Source: Pseudomonadota bacterium (GTDB lineage Bacteria; Pseudomonadota; Gammaproteobacteria; Burkholderiales; SG8-39). From it: a stretch of DNA of 5,313 bases. Position 1 is the first letter of the stretch, and every line of letters starts with the position of its first letter. Shown here in pieces: positions 1 to 5,313 of the stretch. The position numbers and the translations under genes are program-made. The notes beneath the pieces are model-generated. The model was not told where the DNA came from, searched no databases, and saw only the letters and a list, made by a program, of their open reading frames with translations. The stretch covers positions 1 through 5,313 of the forward strand of contig JAJZUN010000248.1 in the NCBI GenBank assembly GCA_021848555.1, in the 5' to 3' direction.

Positions 1-49
1 CGATCCGGTACGTATCCTGGAACAATCTGGCTGCAAGTTCGCGCAGCAT
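1..49 (-). CDS. 5' end of an unidentified gene, cut by the left window edge
   Basis: On the minus strand an ATG at 49-47 opens a frame that stays open to the window edge and gives 16 residues, MLRELAARLFQDTYRI. A strong Shine-Dalgarno sequence, GGGAG at 61-57, lies 7 nt upstream. The start is 16 bp after the TGA of the EAL-HDOD gene on the same strand, so it is most likely the third gene of that operon. Too little is visible to name a family: the segment is a short amphipathic-looking helix with no signal peptide, membrane segment or motif. The ribosome binding site and the spacing are what support it as a real gene. Confidence 0.6.
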   Translation of the reverse strand, partial: MLRELAARLFQDTYRI

Positions 50-56
50 GATTCGT

Positions 57-61
57 CTCCC
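57..61 (-). promoter_or_regulatory. Ribosome binding site of the partial left-edge gene
   Basis: Read on the minus strand, GGGAG is followed by a 7-nt spacer (ACGAATC) and ATG. It sits inside the 16-bp gap after the EAL-HDOD stop codon. It is the main evidence that a new gene starts at base 49. Confidence 0.65.
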
Positions 62-65
62 ACGT

Positions 66-1373
66 TCAAATGCCCAGCCCTTCGGCCCAGGCCAGCGCCT
101 CCAGGTGCGCCAGCGCGACGCGCTTGCGGCTCAGTCCGAGCAGGTGGACCTGCACGTCCACCTCGTCCCAATTGTCGTGCTCGCAGGCTTCGACGACCTG
201 CAGGTACGGTCCGTACGGACCTTGGCGCCGAGTCAGCGCAAGGGTGATTGAATCGGCAAGCGTGACTTCGTCGAGCGCCTTGTCCAGCGGCACGCCGAGC
301 ATCGCATCGAGCATCGAGAACACTCCGGCGACGAACGCGTTGTCGGCGTCCTCGGAGTTCATCGCGCCGCCGGCCAGCAGTTCCATCATGCGGCCACGGG
401 TGACCGCGGTACGCGCCAGTGCCGACGCTGCGCTGTTTCCGGGCGTGGTCGCCATCAGCAGCACCAGCCAGCGGAACAGTTTCTTGTAGCCCAGGATCAT
501 CACCGCATGGCGGAACGAGGTGATCTCGGACATCAACCCGAACCCGGACGAGTTGATGTAGCGCAGCAGCTTGAACGATAGAGCCGGGTCGCGTTTGAGG
601 ACTTCCTCGATGCGCGGGATGTCGACCTGCTTGTTGACCAGGTCGATCAGCTGCAGCACCGTCGAGAATGCCGGGTTGAACACTTTGGCGCTGATCGTCT
701 GCGGACGTGCGAAGTAATAGCCCTGGAACAGATGGAAGCCCGCGGCGTGGTATTCCTGGAAGCATTCCACGGTTTCGACCTTGACCGCCAGCAGCTTGAG
801 TTGCGCGTGGGCGCCAAGGCGGCGCAGCAATGCCGGCAGGATGCCCGCGGGAAGGGCCTTGACGTCGATTTCAACGAATCCCAGCAACGGCAGCCAGGGC
901 GCGTACGGGCCGGCCGCGGCGAAGATTCCCGCAGCCAGGCGAAATCCGCGCTCGCGCAGCGTCTGCATCCGCGGCACTGCGGAAGCAATCAGCGCAGGGT
1001 CGTCGCCGGCGGCTCGGGGCAGTTCGAGCACCATGCGGTCGGGGTGGACGATGTCGAAATGCTCGCCGTCGAGGTCCTCCAGCCGCACGTTCAGGAACGT
1101 CAGCTTGTCGCCGAACAAGTTCTCGGCGGTGATGTTCGACAGCGCATTGAACAGCAGCGCGGTATCCGAAGCGCGGGTGTGAACTGCCGGCGCCTCGGTC
1201 GCGGTGGCCGAGGCTCGCGACAGCAGTTCATAGCCGACGATGCGCTGCTGGCGGTCGACCACCGGCTGGCGGGCGATGTAGGTGTAGGCCGAATCGTCGT
1301 CGGCGACTGCTTGGGCTGCGTCTTGCATGCTGATGCCAAGTGGGGGCGGGTCGGGTTCGATGCTAGTCATCAT
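66..1373 (-). CDS. EAL-HDOD domain signalling protein with degenerate EAL domain
   Basis: This 435-residue cytoplasmic protein has the two-domain build of the COG3434 family (YuxH/CdgJ-like). The EAL-like domain covers about residues 30-224: YIARQPVVDR, then GYELLSR where the signature E-A-L would be, FLNVRLEDL, LELP, EIDVKALP, and the typical end FQGYYFARP. The HDOD domain follows at about 240-430, with RDPALSFKLLRYINS and FRHAVMILGYKKLFRWL. The usual DDFG metal-binding segment reads IFAAAG, so c-di-GMP hydrolysis is unlikely; a binding or scaffold role in signalling is inferred. No signal peptide or membrane segment is seen. The start is ATG at 1373 or the adjacent ATG at 1370. Both overlap the stop of the radical SAM gene and neither has a clear Shine-Dalgarno sequence, which suggests translational coupling. 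ATG at 1328 is a weaker alternative. The frame is open further upstream, to 1514, but that stretch lies inside the radical SAM gene. Confidence 0.9.
   Translation of the reverse strand: MMTSIEPDPPPLGISMQDAAQAVADDDSAYTYIARQPVVDRQQRIVGYELLSRASATATEAPAVHTRASDTALLFNALSNITAENLFGDKLTFLNVRLEDLDGEHFDIVHPDRMVLELPRAAGDDPALIASAVPRMQTLRERGFRLAAGIFAAAGPYAPWLPLLGFVEIDVKALPAGILPALLRRLGAHAQLKLLAVKVETVECFQEYHAAGFHLFQGYYFARPQTISAKVFNPAFSTVLQLIDLVNKQVDIPRIEEVLKRDPALSFKLLRYINSSGFGLMSEITSFRHAVMILGYKKLFRWLVLLMATTPGNSAASALARTAVTRGRMMELLAGGAMNSEDADNAFVAGVFSMLDAMLGVPLDKALDEVTLADSITLALTRRQGPYGPYLQVVEACEHDNWDEVDVQVHLLGLSRKRVALAHLEALAWAEGLGI
1363..1373 (-). promoter_or_regulatory. Overlapping stop/start junction (ATGATGACTAG)
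   Basis: On the minus strand the two candidate start codons of the EAL-HDOD gene (1373-1371 and 1370-1368) lie just before the TAG stop (1365-1363) of the radical SAM gene in another frame. No good Shine-Dalgarno sequence precedes either ATG. Ribosomes ending the radical SAM gene could therefore re-initiate here, which would fix the ratio of the two proteins. The overlap is seen directly; the coupling is inferred. Confidence 0.6.
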
Positions 1374-2763
1374 GGTCGACGGCGGGCAAGTCGGACGATT
1401 CGCCGTTCCCGGCGAGGTTGCGCCAATCCGAATTGAACTCGCCCGCGATCTCCACGCCGATCCCCGCTGCGCGCAGCATCGCTGCGGTTCGCTCGACGAT
1501 TTCCGCCGCTGCAAGAATGTGCGCGTTCGACAAGGATTCGATCGTTTCGACGAAATTGATGCTCCCGATCGCTTCGTGCTTCACCAACTGCCAGAAAGTC
1601 ACGAATCCGATGCCTTCCTCGATGCAAAATGGAACCAGTTCGTCCAGCATCGTGTAGTTGGCATCGTAGACTCCGCAGCTTATACCGAGCAGCGGAGGCT
1701 TCTGCTTCCTCGCGCGCGCAGCAGCCCGGATAAGTTCCAGGTTGCTTGTGATCGTGCTCAGCTTGACGTGCCGGCGGGTCCGGCGCAGAAGATCCGCATC
1801 GACCGTGTCCATCGAAACCTGGACCGAGTAGAACGCGGCCAGCGCGTCCGCTTCCGCGGGTTCGAGCGGCTTGGCCAGATTGGTGATCACCGAAGTGCGG
1901 AAGCCAAGTTCCGCGACGGTGCTGGAGAATTCGATCCAGTCGGGGTGGTACGTCATCTCGCCGTGGCCGTTGAGCATGACGAACAGATCGCGGGGCTGCT
2001 CCCGCAGCACCGTCAACAGGCGCTGCATGAACGGTCGCGGCATGTGCACGCCGGCGTAATCGGGAAGACTGACGGCGCAATACACGCAGCGCAGGTTGCA
2101 CTTCGACGTGACCTCGACGCGCAGGTTGCGCAGCGGCAGCGAGTGCACGAGCCCCGGCCCGCCGAAAAGCCCCGACTCGCGGCGCAGCACCTGCACCAGA
2201 CTGTCCGCGCTGCCGAGTGGCCGGATGTGGCAGTCGACACAGGCGCCCTCGAGGTCGCCACGCAGCAGCGAACGCCTCAGCCGGCGAAACGACGGCGCTT
2301 CACGCAACACGTCGAAGCCGTGGTCCGGATCGGTCCAGCGCTCGTCGGCGATGCGTTTGCAGCAGGGTTTGATCTGGCCCGTTGCCTCGACTTCGAGGCC
2401 AATCCACGGGTCGAAGCAAAGACGGGTGGTCCGTCGCTGGGCCGAGGTCATGCGATTCTCGAACTGGCCGCGCAGGATAAAATGAACCGCTCCGCTTGGA
2501 AACGTGCCGGCGCCAACTGCGGCGGCGACATCCGGATTCAATTCAAGATAGCCCGCTTCGTCCCAAACCCCGTCAAGCCTGGATATTGCGGCAATATCAA
2601 CGCCATTTTTCCGGGGCTCGTTCACACCGAATCGAAGATAATGTTCCAAGCCGTTTCTGAAACGGCCTTTCGCGACTTCCTCAGCGACATCCGGATTCAG
2701 TTCGAGGTATACCGAATCCCTCCAGCCGAGTGGTTCGTCGACTTCGAGCAGCATGGTCAGCAT
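1363..2763 (-). CDS. Radical SAM protein with N-terminal YLxxNPDV repeats and SPASM-like cluster
   Basis: This is a 466-residue protein. The radical SAM core begins near residue 213: VTSKCNLRCVYC carries the CX3CX2C motif (C222, C226, C229) that binds the 4Fe-4S cluster cleaving S-adenosylmethionine. GHGE (266-269) and VSMD (316-319) match later core strands. Before the core lie two repeats, about residues 14-51 and 67-104, each with YLELNPDV and a G-x-x-E/N-x-R-like end. A cysteine set follows: C116, C134, C135, C175, C178, in the pattern C-x17-CC...CxxC with G-x-x-x-C. This resembles a SPASM auxiliary-cluster domain, which normally follows the core. The C-terminal part has no such cluster. 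Start choice: ATG at 2763 has GAGG 7 nt upstream; an in-frame ATG at 2862 adds only a Pro/Ser/Arg-rich stretch. It is the first gene of the minus-strand operon with the EAL-HDOD gene and diverges from the RgpF gene. A role in modifying a glycan or protein is inferred; the substrate is unknown. Confidence 0.9.
   Translation of the reverse strand: MLTMLLEVDEPLGWRDSVYLELNPDVAEEVAKGRFRNGLEHYLRFGVNEPRKNGVDIAAISRLDGVWDEAGYLELNPDVAAAVGAGTFPSGAVHFILRGQFENRMTSAQRRTTRLCFDPWIGLEVEATGQIKPCCKRIADERWTDPDHGFDVLREAPSFRRLRRSLLRGDLEGACVDCHIRPLGSADSLVQVLRRESGLFGGPGLVHSLPLRNLRVEVTSKCNLRCVYCAVSLPDYAGVHMPRPFMQRLLTVLREQPRDLFVMLNGHGEMTYHPDWIEFSSTVAELGFRTSVITNLAKPLEPAEADALAAFYSVQVSMDTVDADLLRRTRRHVKLSTITSNLELIRAAARARKQKPPLLGISCGVYDANYTMLDELVPFCIEEGIGFVTFWQLVKHEAIGSINFVETIESLSNAHILAAAEIVERTAAMLRAAGIGVEIAGEFNSDWRNLAGNGESSDLPAVDHDD
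2077..2100 (-). other. Radical SAM CX3CX2C cluster-binding motif
   Basis: The codons for C222 (2100-2098), C226 (2088-2086) and C229 (2079-2077) encode CNLRCVYC. The aromatic residue before the third cysteine is typical of the superfamily, as is the preceding V-E-V-T-S-K strand. All three cysteines are intact, so the core should be able to hold its 4Fe-4S cluster. Confidence 0.92.
2230..2418 (-). other. SPASM-like cysteine region located before the radical SAM core
   Basis: Residues 116-178 of the radical SAM protein read C-FDPWIGLEVEATGQIKP-CC, then a spacer of about 40 residues containing F-R-R-L-R-R-S-L-L-R-G, then C-V-D-C. SPASM domains typically show C, a short strand pair ending in G-x-x-x-C, a spacer with an R-x-x-L-x-x-G-like helix, and C-x-x-C. 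The match is by eye. Five cysteines could ligate one auxiliary Fe-S cluster. A zinc-binding site is the main alternative. Confidence 0.6.
2452..2724 (-). repeat. Two-copy YLELNPDV protein repeat with 16-bp DNA direct repeat
   Basis: Two units lie 53 residues (159 bp) apart at the N-terminus of the radical SAM protein: residues 14-51 (2611-2724) and 67-104 (2452-2565). Both carry YLELNPDV, then a small-residue and Gly stretch, then H-[YF]-x-[LR]-x-G-x-x-E-x-R-like ends. At DNA level GCGACATCCGGATTCA is identical at 2525-2540 and 2684-2699, and the match continues with single purine differences. Similar YLxxNPDV...HYxxxGxxExR units are known from proteins of polysaccharide loci, where they are thought to be binding or interaction modules. 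Confidence 0.75.
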
Positions 2764-2770
2764 CGTGTCG

Positions 2771-2774
2771 CCTC
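2771..2774 (-). promoter_or_regulatory. Ribosome binding site deciding the radical SAM start
   Basis: On the minus strand GAGG (2774-2771) is followed by 7 nt and ATG at 2763. This places the start 33 codons downstream of the longest possible frame and leaves the 161-bp divergent region non-coding. Confidence 0.7.
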
Positions 2775-2913
2775 GTGTTGTGGGTGACGGCGCCGGACAT
2801 GACGGCGGTGGGCGTGCGCCGAACGCGGATTCGCCGGTCTCCGCAGAACCGGAGCGCGGCAAAGTCCGAGGCCTGGGAATGACGGGCTGTGCAAGAATGA
2901 AGACATGCCAAGC

Positions 2914-2917
2914 GGAG
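2914..2917 (+). promoter_or_regulatory. Ribosome binding site of the RgpF-family gene
   Basis: GGAG is followed by a 7-nt spacer (CCGAACG) and ATG at 2925. It supports this start over a second ATG, at 2929, which is in another frame. Confidence 0.65.
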
Positions 2918-2924
2918 CCGAACG

Positions 2925-3788
2925 ATGAATGATGCCACGACGCTTCAAGGCCACGGCGGACGATCGCCAGCGTTCGCGGTCGTCGCCCACGTCTTCTACG
3001 CGGACGTCTGGAGCATCATCGCCGAGCTCATCGGCAATCTGCGCACGCCTTTCGATCTGTACGCCACCTTGCCCGACGCGCCCGAATTCGACCGGGTCGC
3101 GGCGGCAATCGCCGCGCAATTCCCGGACTCCCGTGTTTTGAGGACTCCGAATCGGGGACGCGACGTGGCGCCGTTTCTGCGCGCCATGGACGCCTTCGAT
3201 CTCTATCGTTACGACGCGATCCTGAAGCTTCATACCAAGCGCAGCACCCACCTGCAGCAGCATGGCGCGCGCTGGGCGAACGATCTTTTCCGATCGCTCG
3301 TCGGCGACGACGAGACGGTCGAGGCGGCACTGCGCATATTCGGCGAATTCCCCCAGGTCGGCATGATCTACCCCGATTTCGTCAAGGTACCGATTTCCGC
3401 CGAGCTGATCCCGAATCTTCGCTGGCTTGATCAGCTGCAGGCGCGCCTCGGACGCGCGCGCAGTGTCCTGGAGAACGGCTGGGAATTCGCCGCCGGAACC
3501 ATGTTCTGGTTCCGTGGCGCGGCGATGATGCCGTTGCGCGACCTTCGCTTCGGGGTCGAGGACTTCGAGCCGGAAAACGGCCAGATCAACGGCACGCTGG
3601 CCCATGCGCTCGAGCGCGTCTTTCCCCAGATCATCTACAAGTCGGGCCATCTCGTGGTGACTGCTGACCGCATTGCCGAAGTGCAAAGAAGCGCGCTTGC
3701 ACGCGTGGTGGGCGGGCTGAACAAGCCTCCCCCGCCGGTGAGGAAAGGCTTCCGCATCCCACCGAAGCGCGGCAGCGCAAGGCGCTAG
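2925..3788 (+). CDS. RgpF-family (rhamnan synthesis protein F) glycan biosynthesis protein
   Basis: This is a 287-residue cytoplasmic protein made almost entirely of one RgpF-type domain. Seen in order: HVFYADVW (22-29), the start strand; PFDLYATLP (42-50); PNRGRDVAPF (75-84); LKLHTKRS (100-107); VGMIYP (145-150); FAAGTMFWFR (188-197); and EDFEPENGQINGTLAHALER (212-231). These motifs are characteristic of the family, whose founding member takes part in rhamnose-containing polysaccharide synthesis in streptococci. Relatives occur in O-antigen and capsule loci and are treated as glycosyltransferase-like. Rhamnose as substrate is not shown here. Many relatives are longer and fused to other transferase domains or NPDV-type repeats; this one is stand-alone and ends in a basic, proline-rich tail (about 266-287). 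It is the only plus-strand gene, diverges from the radical SAM operon and converges on the large glycosyltransferase gene. No rmlABCD-type genes are in the window. Confidence 0.9.
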   Translation: MNDATTLQGHGGRSPAFAVVAHVFYADVWSIIAELIGNLRTPFDLYATLPDAPEFDRVAAAIAAQFPDSRVLRTPNRGRDVAPFLRAMDAFDLYRYDAILKLHTKRSTHLQQHGARWANDLFRSLVGDDETVEAALRIFGEFPQVGMIYPDFVKVPISAELIPNLRWLDQLQARLGRARSVLENGWEFAAGTMFWFRGAAMMPLRDLRFGVEDFEPENGQINGTLAHALERVFPQIIYKSGHLVVTADRIAEVQRSALARVVGGLNKPPPPVRKGFRIPPKRGSARR

Positions 3789-3848
3789 CAGGGCTCGTCC
3801 ACTGCGTCGGGAGTTCGCGCGCGATTGCCTGGGGGCCTGCTGGCCGGT
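3789..3848. other. Short convergent intergenic gap without clear terminator
   Basis: Sixty bases separate the TAG of the RgpF gene from the TGA of the opposing glycosyltransferase gene. The only hairpin seen is GGCC-TGCT-GGCC (3834-3845), with a 4-bp stem and no T-run on either side. Termination here may be Rho-dependent or lie within the neighbouring coding sequence. Confidence 0.5.
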
Positions 3849-5313
3849 TCACGGCAGCCATGCGCGCAGCCATTTGTTCAAGTGGTCTTCCATGATCCAT
3901 TCCGCGCGCACCTTCGCGCGCAACGCGTCCCCTTGCGTGCGAAGCGCATCGCGATCGGCCAGCAAATCGCGCAGGGCGCGCATCCAGTCGCGGTAGCGGT
4001 TGGCCACTCGGGTCACCGGGAAATCACCCTGATAGGGGGTCAGGTCCGAGCAGACGATCGGGTAGCCCAGGGCGCCGTATTCGAGCAGTCGCAGATGGCT
4101 TTTGGCTTCGTTGAACGCATTGTCCTCCAGCGGGGCCACCGCGAGGTCGAGGTCTAGGCTGGCAAGCCGCGCCGGATACTGGTCCAGCGGCACGCCGGAA
4201 TGGAATTCCTTGACGACGGGCTTCAGTGCGTCGGGGCACAGGCCGAAGAAGATCCAGTCTATTTCGTCGGCGGTGTCTCGGACGACGTCGATGATGATTT
4301 CCAGGTCGCCAGAGTGCCCGATCCCGCCGGCCCAGCCCACGCGCGGCCGGGCGCGCTCTGCACGCGGGGGCTGCAGCTGCCCCCAGCGCGCGCCTTCGAT
4401 GTAGTTCGGGCACACGACCACTTCGTCGGCGAACCCGGCGTAGGCCTTGGCGAGCGGCTCGGTGGCGACCACCAGGCGGTTGCACAGTCCGGCCGCCTTG
4501 CGGAAGCGCTTGGCAATGTCCTTGTGGATGTGCGATTTGTGCACGCTCTTGAGCGGCAGATTGGTGATCAGGTCGTCGATTTCGAACACGCGGAAAGCCC
4601 GTGCGGTGCGCGCATGGCGTTCGATGGCTTCGATCTGCGGCCATTCCATTTGCCGCTGCACGACCAGCACGTCGGGGTCCATGCGCTGCATCTCGGGCGG
4701 TTCGAACAGCCGCATCGTTTCCCAGCCCTGGGTCAGTCCGGCTCGATTCAGCGCGCGCATCGGCGCAATGATGCGGTACTCGCCGCAGCCCTCACGATCG
4801 GCAGGATGAACCAGGATGCGCGGCCTCGGGCGCCACTCCGGATCCCAGCTCAGGCACTGCTGATCGTCGAGCAGGAAATCGGTGCTGGCGAGGCTCAGGT
4901 GCCGGTTGTACGCCGGGTCGAAAGCCAGTGCGGGAAGCCACTTGCGGTACATCGCGGCCTTCTCGGCAGCAAAGCGCTTGAGCTTGGCATCGTCCTTCGC
5001 TGCCTCGACCTTGCCCTTTTGGCTGGCAGAGCCTTCGTGCAGCAGCAGCGCGAACGGTGTGAACACGATGCGAAGTCCTGCCTCACGGACTTTGAGGCAC
5101 AGGTCGATATCGTTGTACGAGACCTTGAAGTCGGTCTCGTCGAGGCCGCCGACCTGGTCGAAGACGCCCTTGCGCACCAGCAGGCACGCGCCGGTCACCG
5201 CCGACAGATTCTGCACCAGTTGCGCGCGGCCGAAATACCCGCGGTCCTCGGGTGGACGGTTGATGAACGGGTGCTCGGCGGGGCCACGCATGCCGAGGAT
5301 GACCCCTGCGTGC
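3849..5313 (-). CDS. Multidomain glycosyltransferase (GT2 end plus GT-B domain), 5' end outside the window
   Basis: The last 487 residues of a larger protein are visible. The frame is open to the right edge: seven codons, HAGVILG, precede the first in-window ATG at 5291, which is therefore internal. Residues are numbered here from that ATG. The first about 90 are the C-terminal part of a GT-A fold GT2 domain: HAGVILG, AVTGACLLVRKGVFDQVGGLDE (31-52), and YNDIDLCLKVREAG (59-72), which holds the acidic residues of the usual catalytic-base region. A linker follows (90-155). From about 157 to 480 lies a GT-B fold domain: RILVHP, GCGEYRI, FEIDDLI (236-242), RVGWAGGIGHSGDLE (317-331), and the donor-site segment FNEAKSHLRLLEYGALGYPIVCSDL (393-417). 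It probably adds two sugars in turn to a surface glycan. No membrane segment is seen in the visible part. The sugar donors cannot be read from the sequence. Confidence 0.9.
   Translation of the reverse strand, partial: HAGVILGMRGPAEHPFINRPPEDRGYFGRAQLVQNLSAVTGACLLVRKGVFDQVGGLDETDFKVSYNDIDLCLKVREAGLRIVFTPFALLLHEGSASQKGKVEAAKDDAKLKRFAAEKAAMYRKWLPALAFDPAYNRHLSLASTDFLLDDQQCLSWDPEWRPRPRILVHPADREGCGEYRIIAPMRALNRAGLTQGWETMRLFEPPEMQRMDPDVLVVQRQMEWPQIEAIERHARTARAFRVFEIDDLITNLPLKSVHKSHIHKDIAKRFRKAAGLCNRLVVATEPLAKAYAGFADEVVVCPNYIEGARWGQLQPPRAERARPRVGWAGGIGHSGDLEIIIDVVRDTADEIDWIFFGLCPDALKPVVKEFHSGVPLDQYPARLASLDLDLAVAPLEDNAFNEAKSHLRLLEYGALGYPIVCSDLTPYQGDFPVTRVANRYRDWMRALRDLLADRDALRTQGDALRAKVRAEWIMEDHLNKWLRAWLP

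Larger units (their letters stand above)
2764..2924. promoter_or_regulatory. Divergent intergenic region between radical SAM and RgpF genes
   Basis: This 161-bp stretch separates two divergently transcribed starts, so it should hold promoters for both directions. No convincing -35/-10 pair is visible on either strand. On the plus strand the only -10-like hexamer is AAGAAT at 2893-2898, without a matching -35. Small inverted repeats overlap each other: CCGGT/ACCGG (2834-2838 with 2848-2852) and CTCCG/CGGAG (2839-2843 with 2850-2854). They could be an operator or chance in GC-rich DNA. No believable small gene is present. Confidence 0.5.

Noticed and set aside
208..221. Perfect 14-bp palindrome GGTCCGTACGGACC
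   Set aside because: It lies inside the EAL-HDOD gene and results from two consecutive Gly-Pro-Tyr codon sets, so an operator role is unlikely.
1327..2787. Long plus-strand open frame (486 codons) opposite the radical SAM and EAL-HDOD genes
   Set aside because: It is antisense to two well-recognised genes, its product is rich in Arg, Gln, His and Asp without any motif, and such frames are common opposite GC-rich coding DNA.
2764..2862. N-terminal extension of the radical SAM protein from ATG at 2862
   Set aside because: The extra 33 residues are Pro/Ser/Arg-rich and featureless, while ATG at 2763 has a GAGG ribosome binding site at the right distance.
2799..2882. Small plus-strand frame of 27 codons, considered as a RiPP precursor for the radical SAM enzyme
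   Set aside because: There is no good ribosome binding site, no cysteine or leader-core pattern, and the composition is Arg-rich as expected from non-coding GC-rich DNA.
2757..3686. Minus-strand open frame (309 codons) opposite the RgpF gene
   Set aside because: The plus strand clearly encodes an RgpF domain with a ribosome binding site. The antisense product shows no family motif and would also overlap the radical SAM start.
3834..3845. GGCC-TGCT-GGCC hairpin as terminator between the converging genes
   Set aside because: The stem is only 4 bp and no T-run follows on either strand.
5289..5291. ATG at 5291 as start of the glycosyltransferase gene
   Set aside because: The frame continues upstream with HAGVILG, a conserved GT2 segment, so this Met is internal and the gene is cut by the window edge.

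Overview
The window is a GC-rich piece of bacterial chromosome with tightly packed genes. Its protein families (an EAL/HDOD signalling protein, an RgpF-type glycan protein, a large multidomain glycosyltransferase and a radical SAM enzyme) fit a proteobacterium, probably of the gamma or beta class. That placement is an inference from gene content and composition. No rRNA, tRNA, CRISPR array, insertion sequence or phage gene is visible.

Layout from left to right. (1) Bases 1-49, minus strand: the first 16 codons of an unidentified gene that runs off the left edge, with a good ribosome binding site. (2) 66-1373, minus: an EAL-HDOD protein whose EAL half looks catalytically dead. (3) 1363-2763, minus: a radical SAM protein with an unusual build. 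It has two N-terminal YLELNPDV-type repeats, then a SPASM-like cysteine cluster, then the radical SAM core. (4) 2764-2924: a 161-bp divergent intergenic region. (5) 2925-3788, plus: a compact RgpF-family (rhamnan synthesis F) protein. (6) 3849-5313, minus: the C-terminal part of a large glycosyltransferase, a GT-A (GT2) end fused to a GT-B domain, whose 5' part lies beyond the right edge.

The three minus-strand genes at the left look like one operon. The radical SAM stop overlaps the EAL-HDOD start by 11 bp, and only 16 bp separate the EAL-HDOD stop from the next start. The RgpF gene is transcribed away from this operon and converges on the glycosyltransferase gene. The setting is a surface polysaccharide or glycan locus. 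YLxxNPDV repeats also occur in RgpF-type and glycosyltransferase proteins of such loci, which ties the radical SAM protein to this context.

The most unusual element is the radical SAM protein. Its SPASM-like cysteines lie before the CX3CX2C core instead of after it, and it is coupled to a degenerate c-di-GMP-type signalling protein. No RiPP-type precursor peptide was found in the window, so a role on a glycan, or on a protein encoded elsewhere, is the more natural guess. The substrate cannot be read from the sequence.
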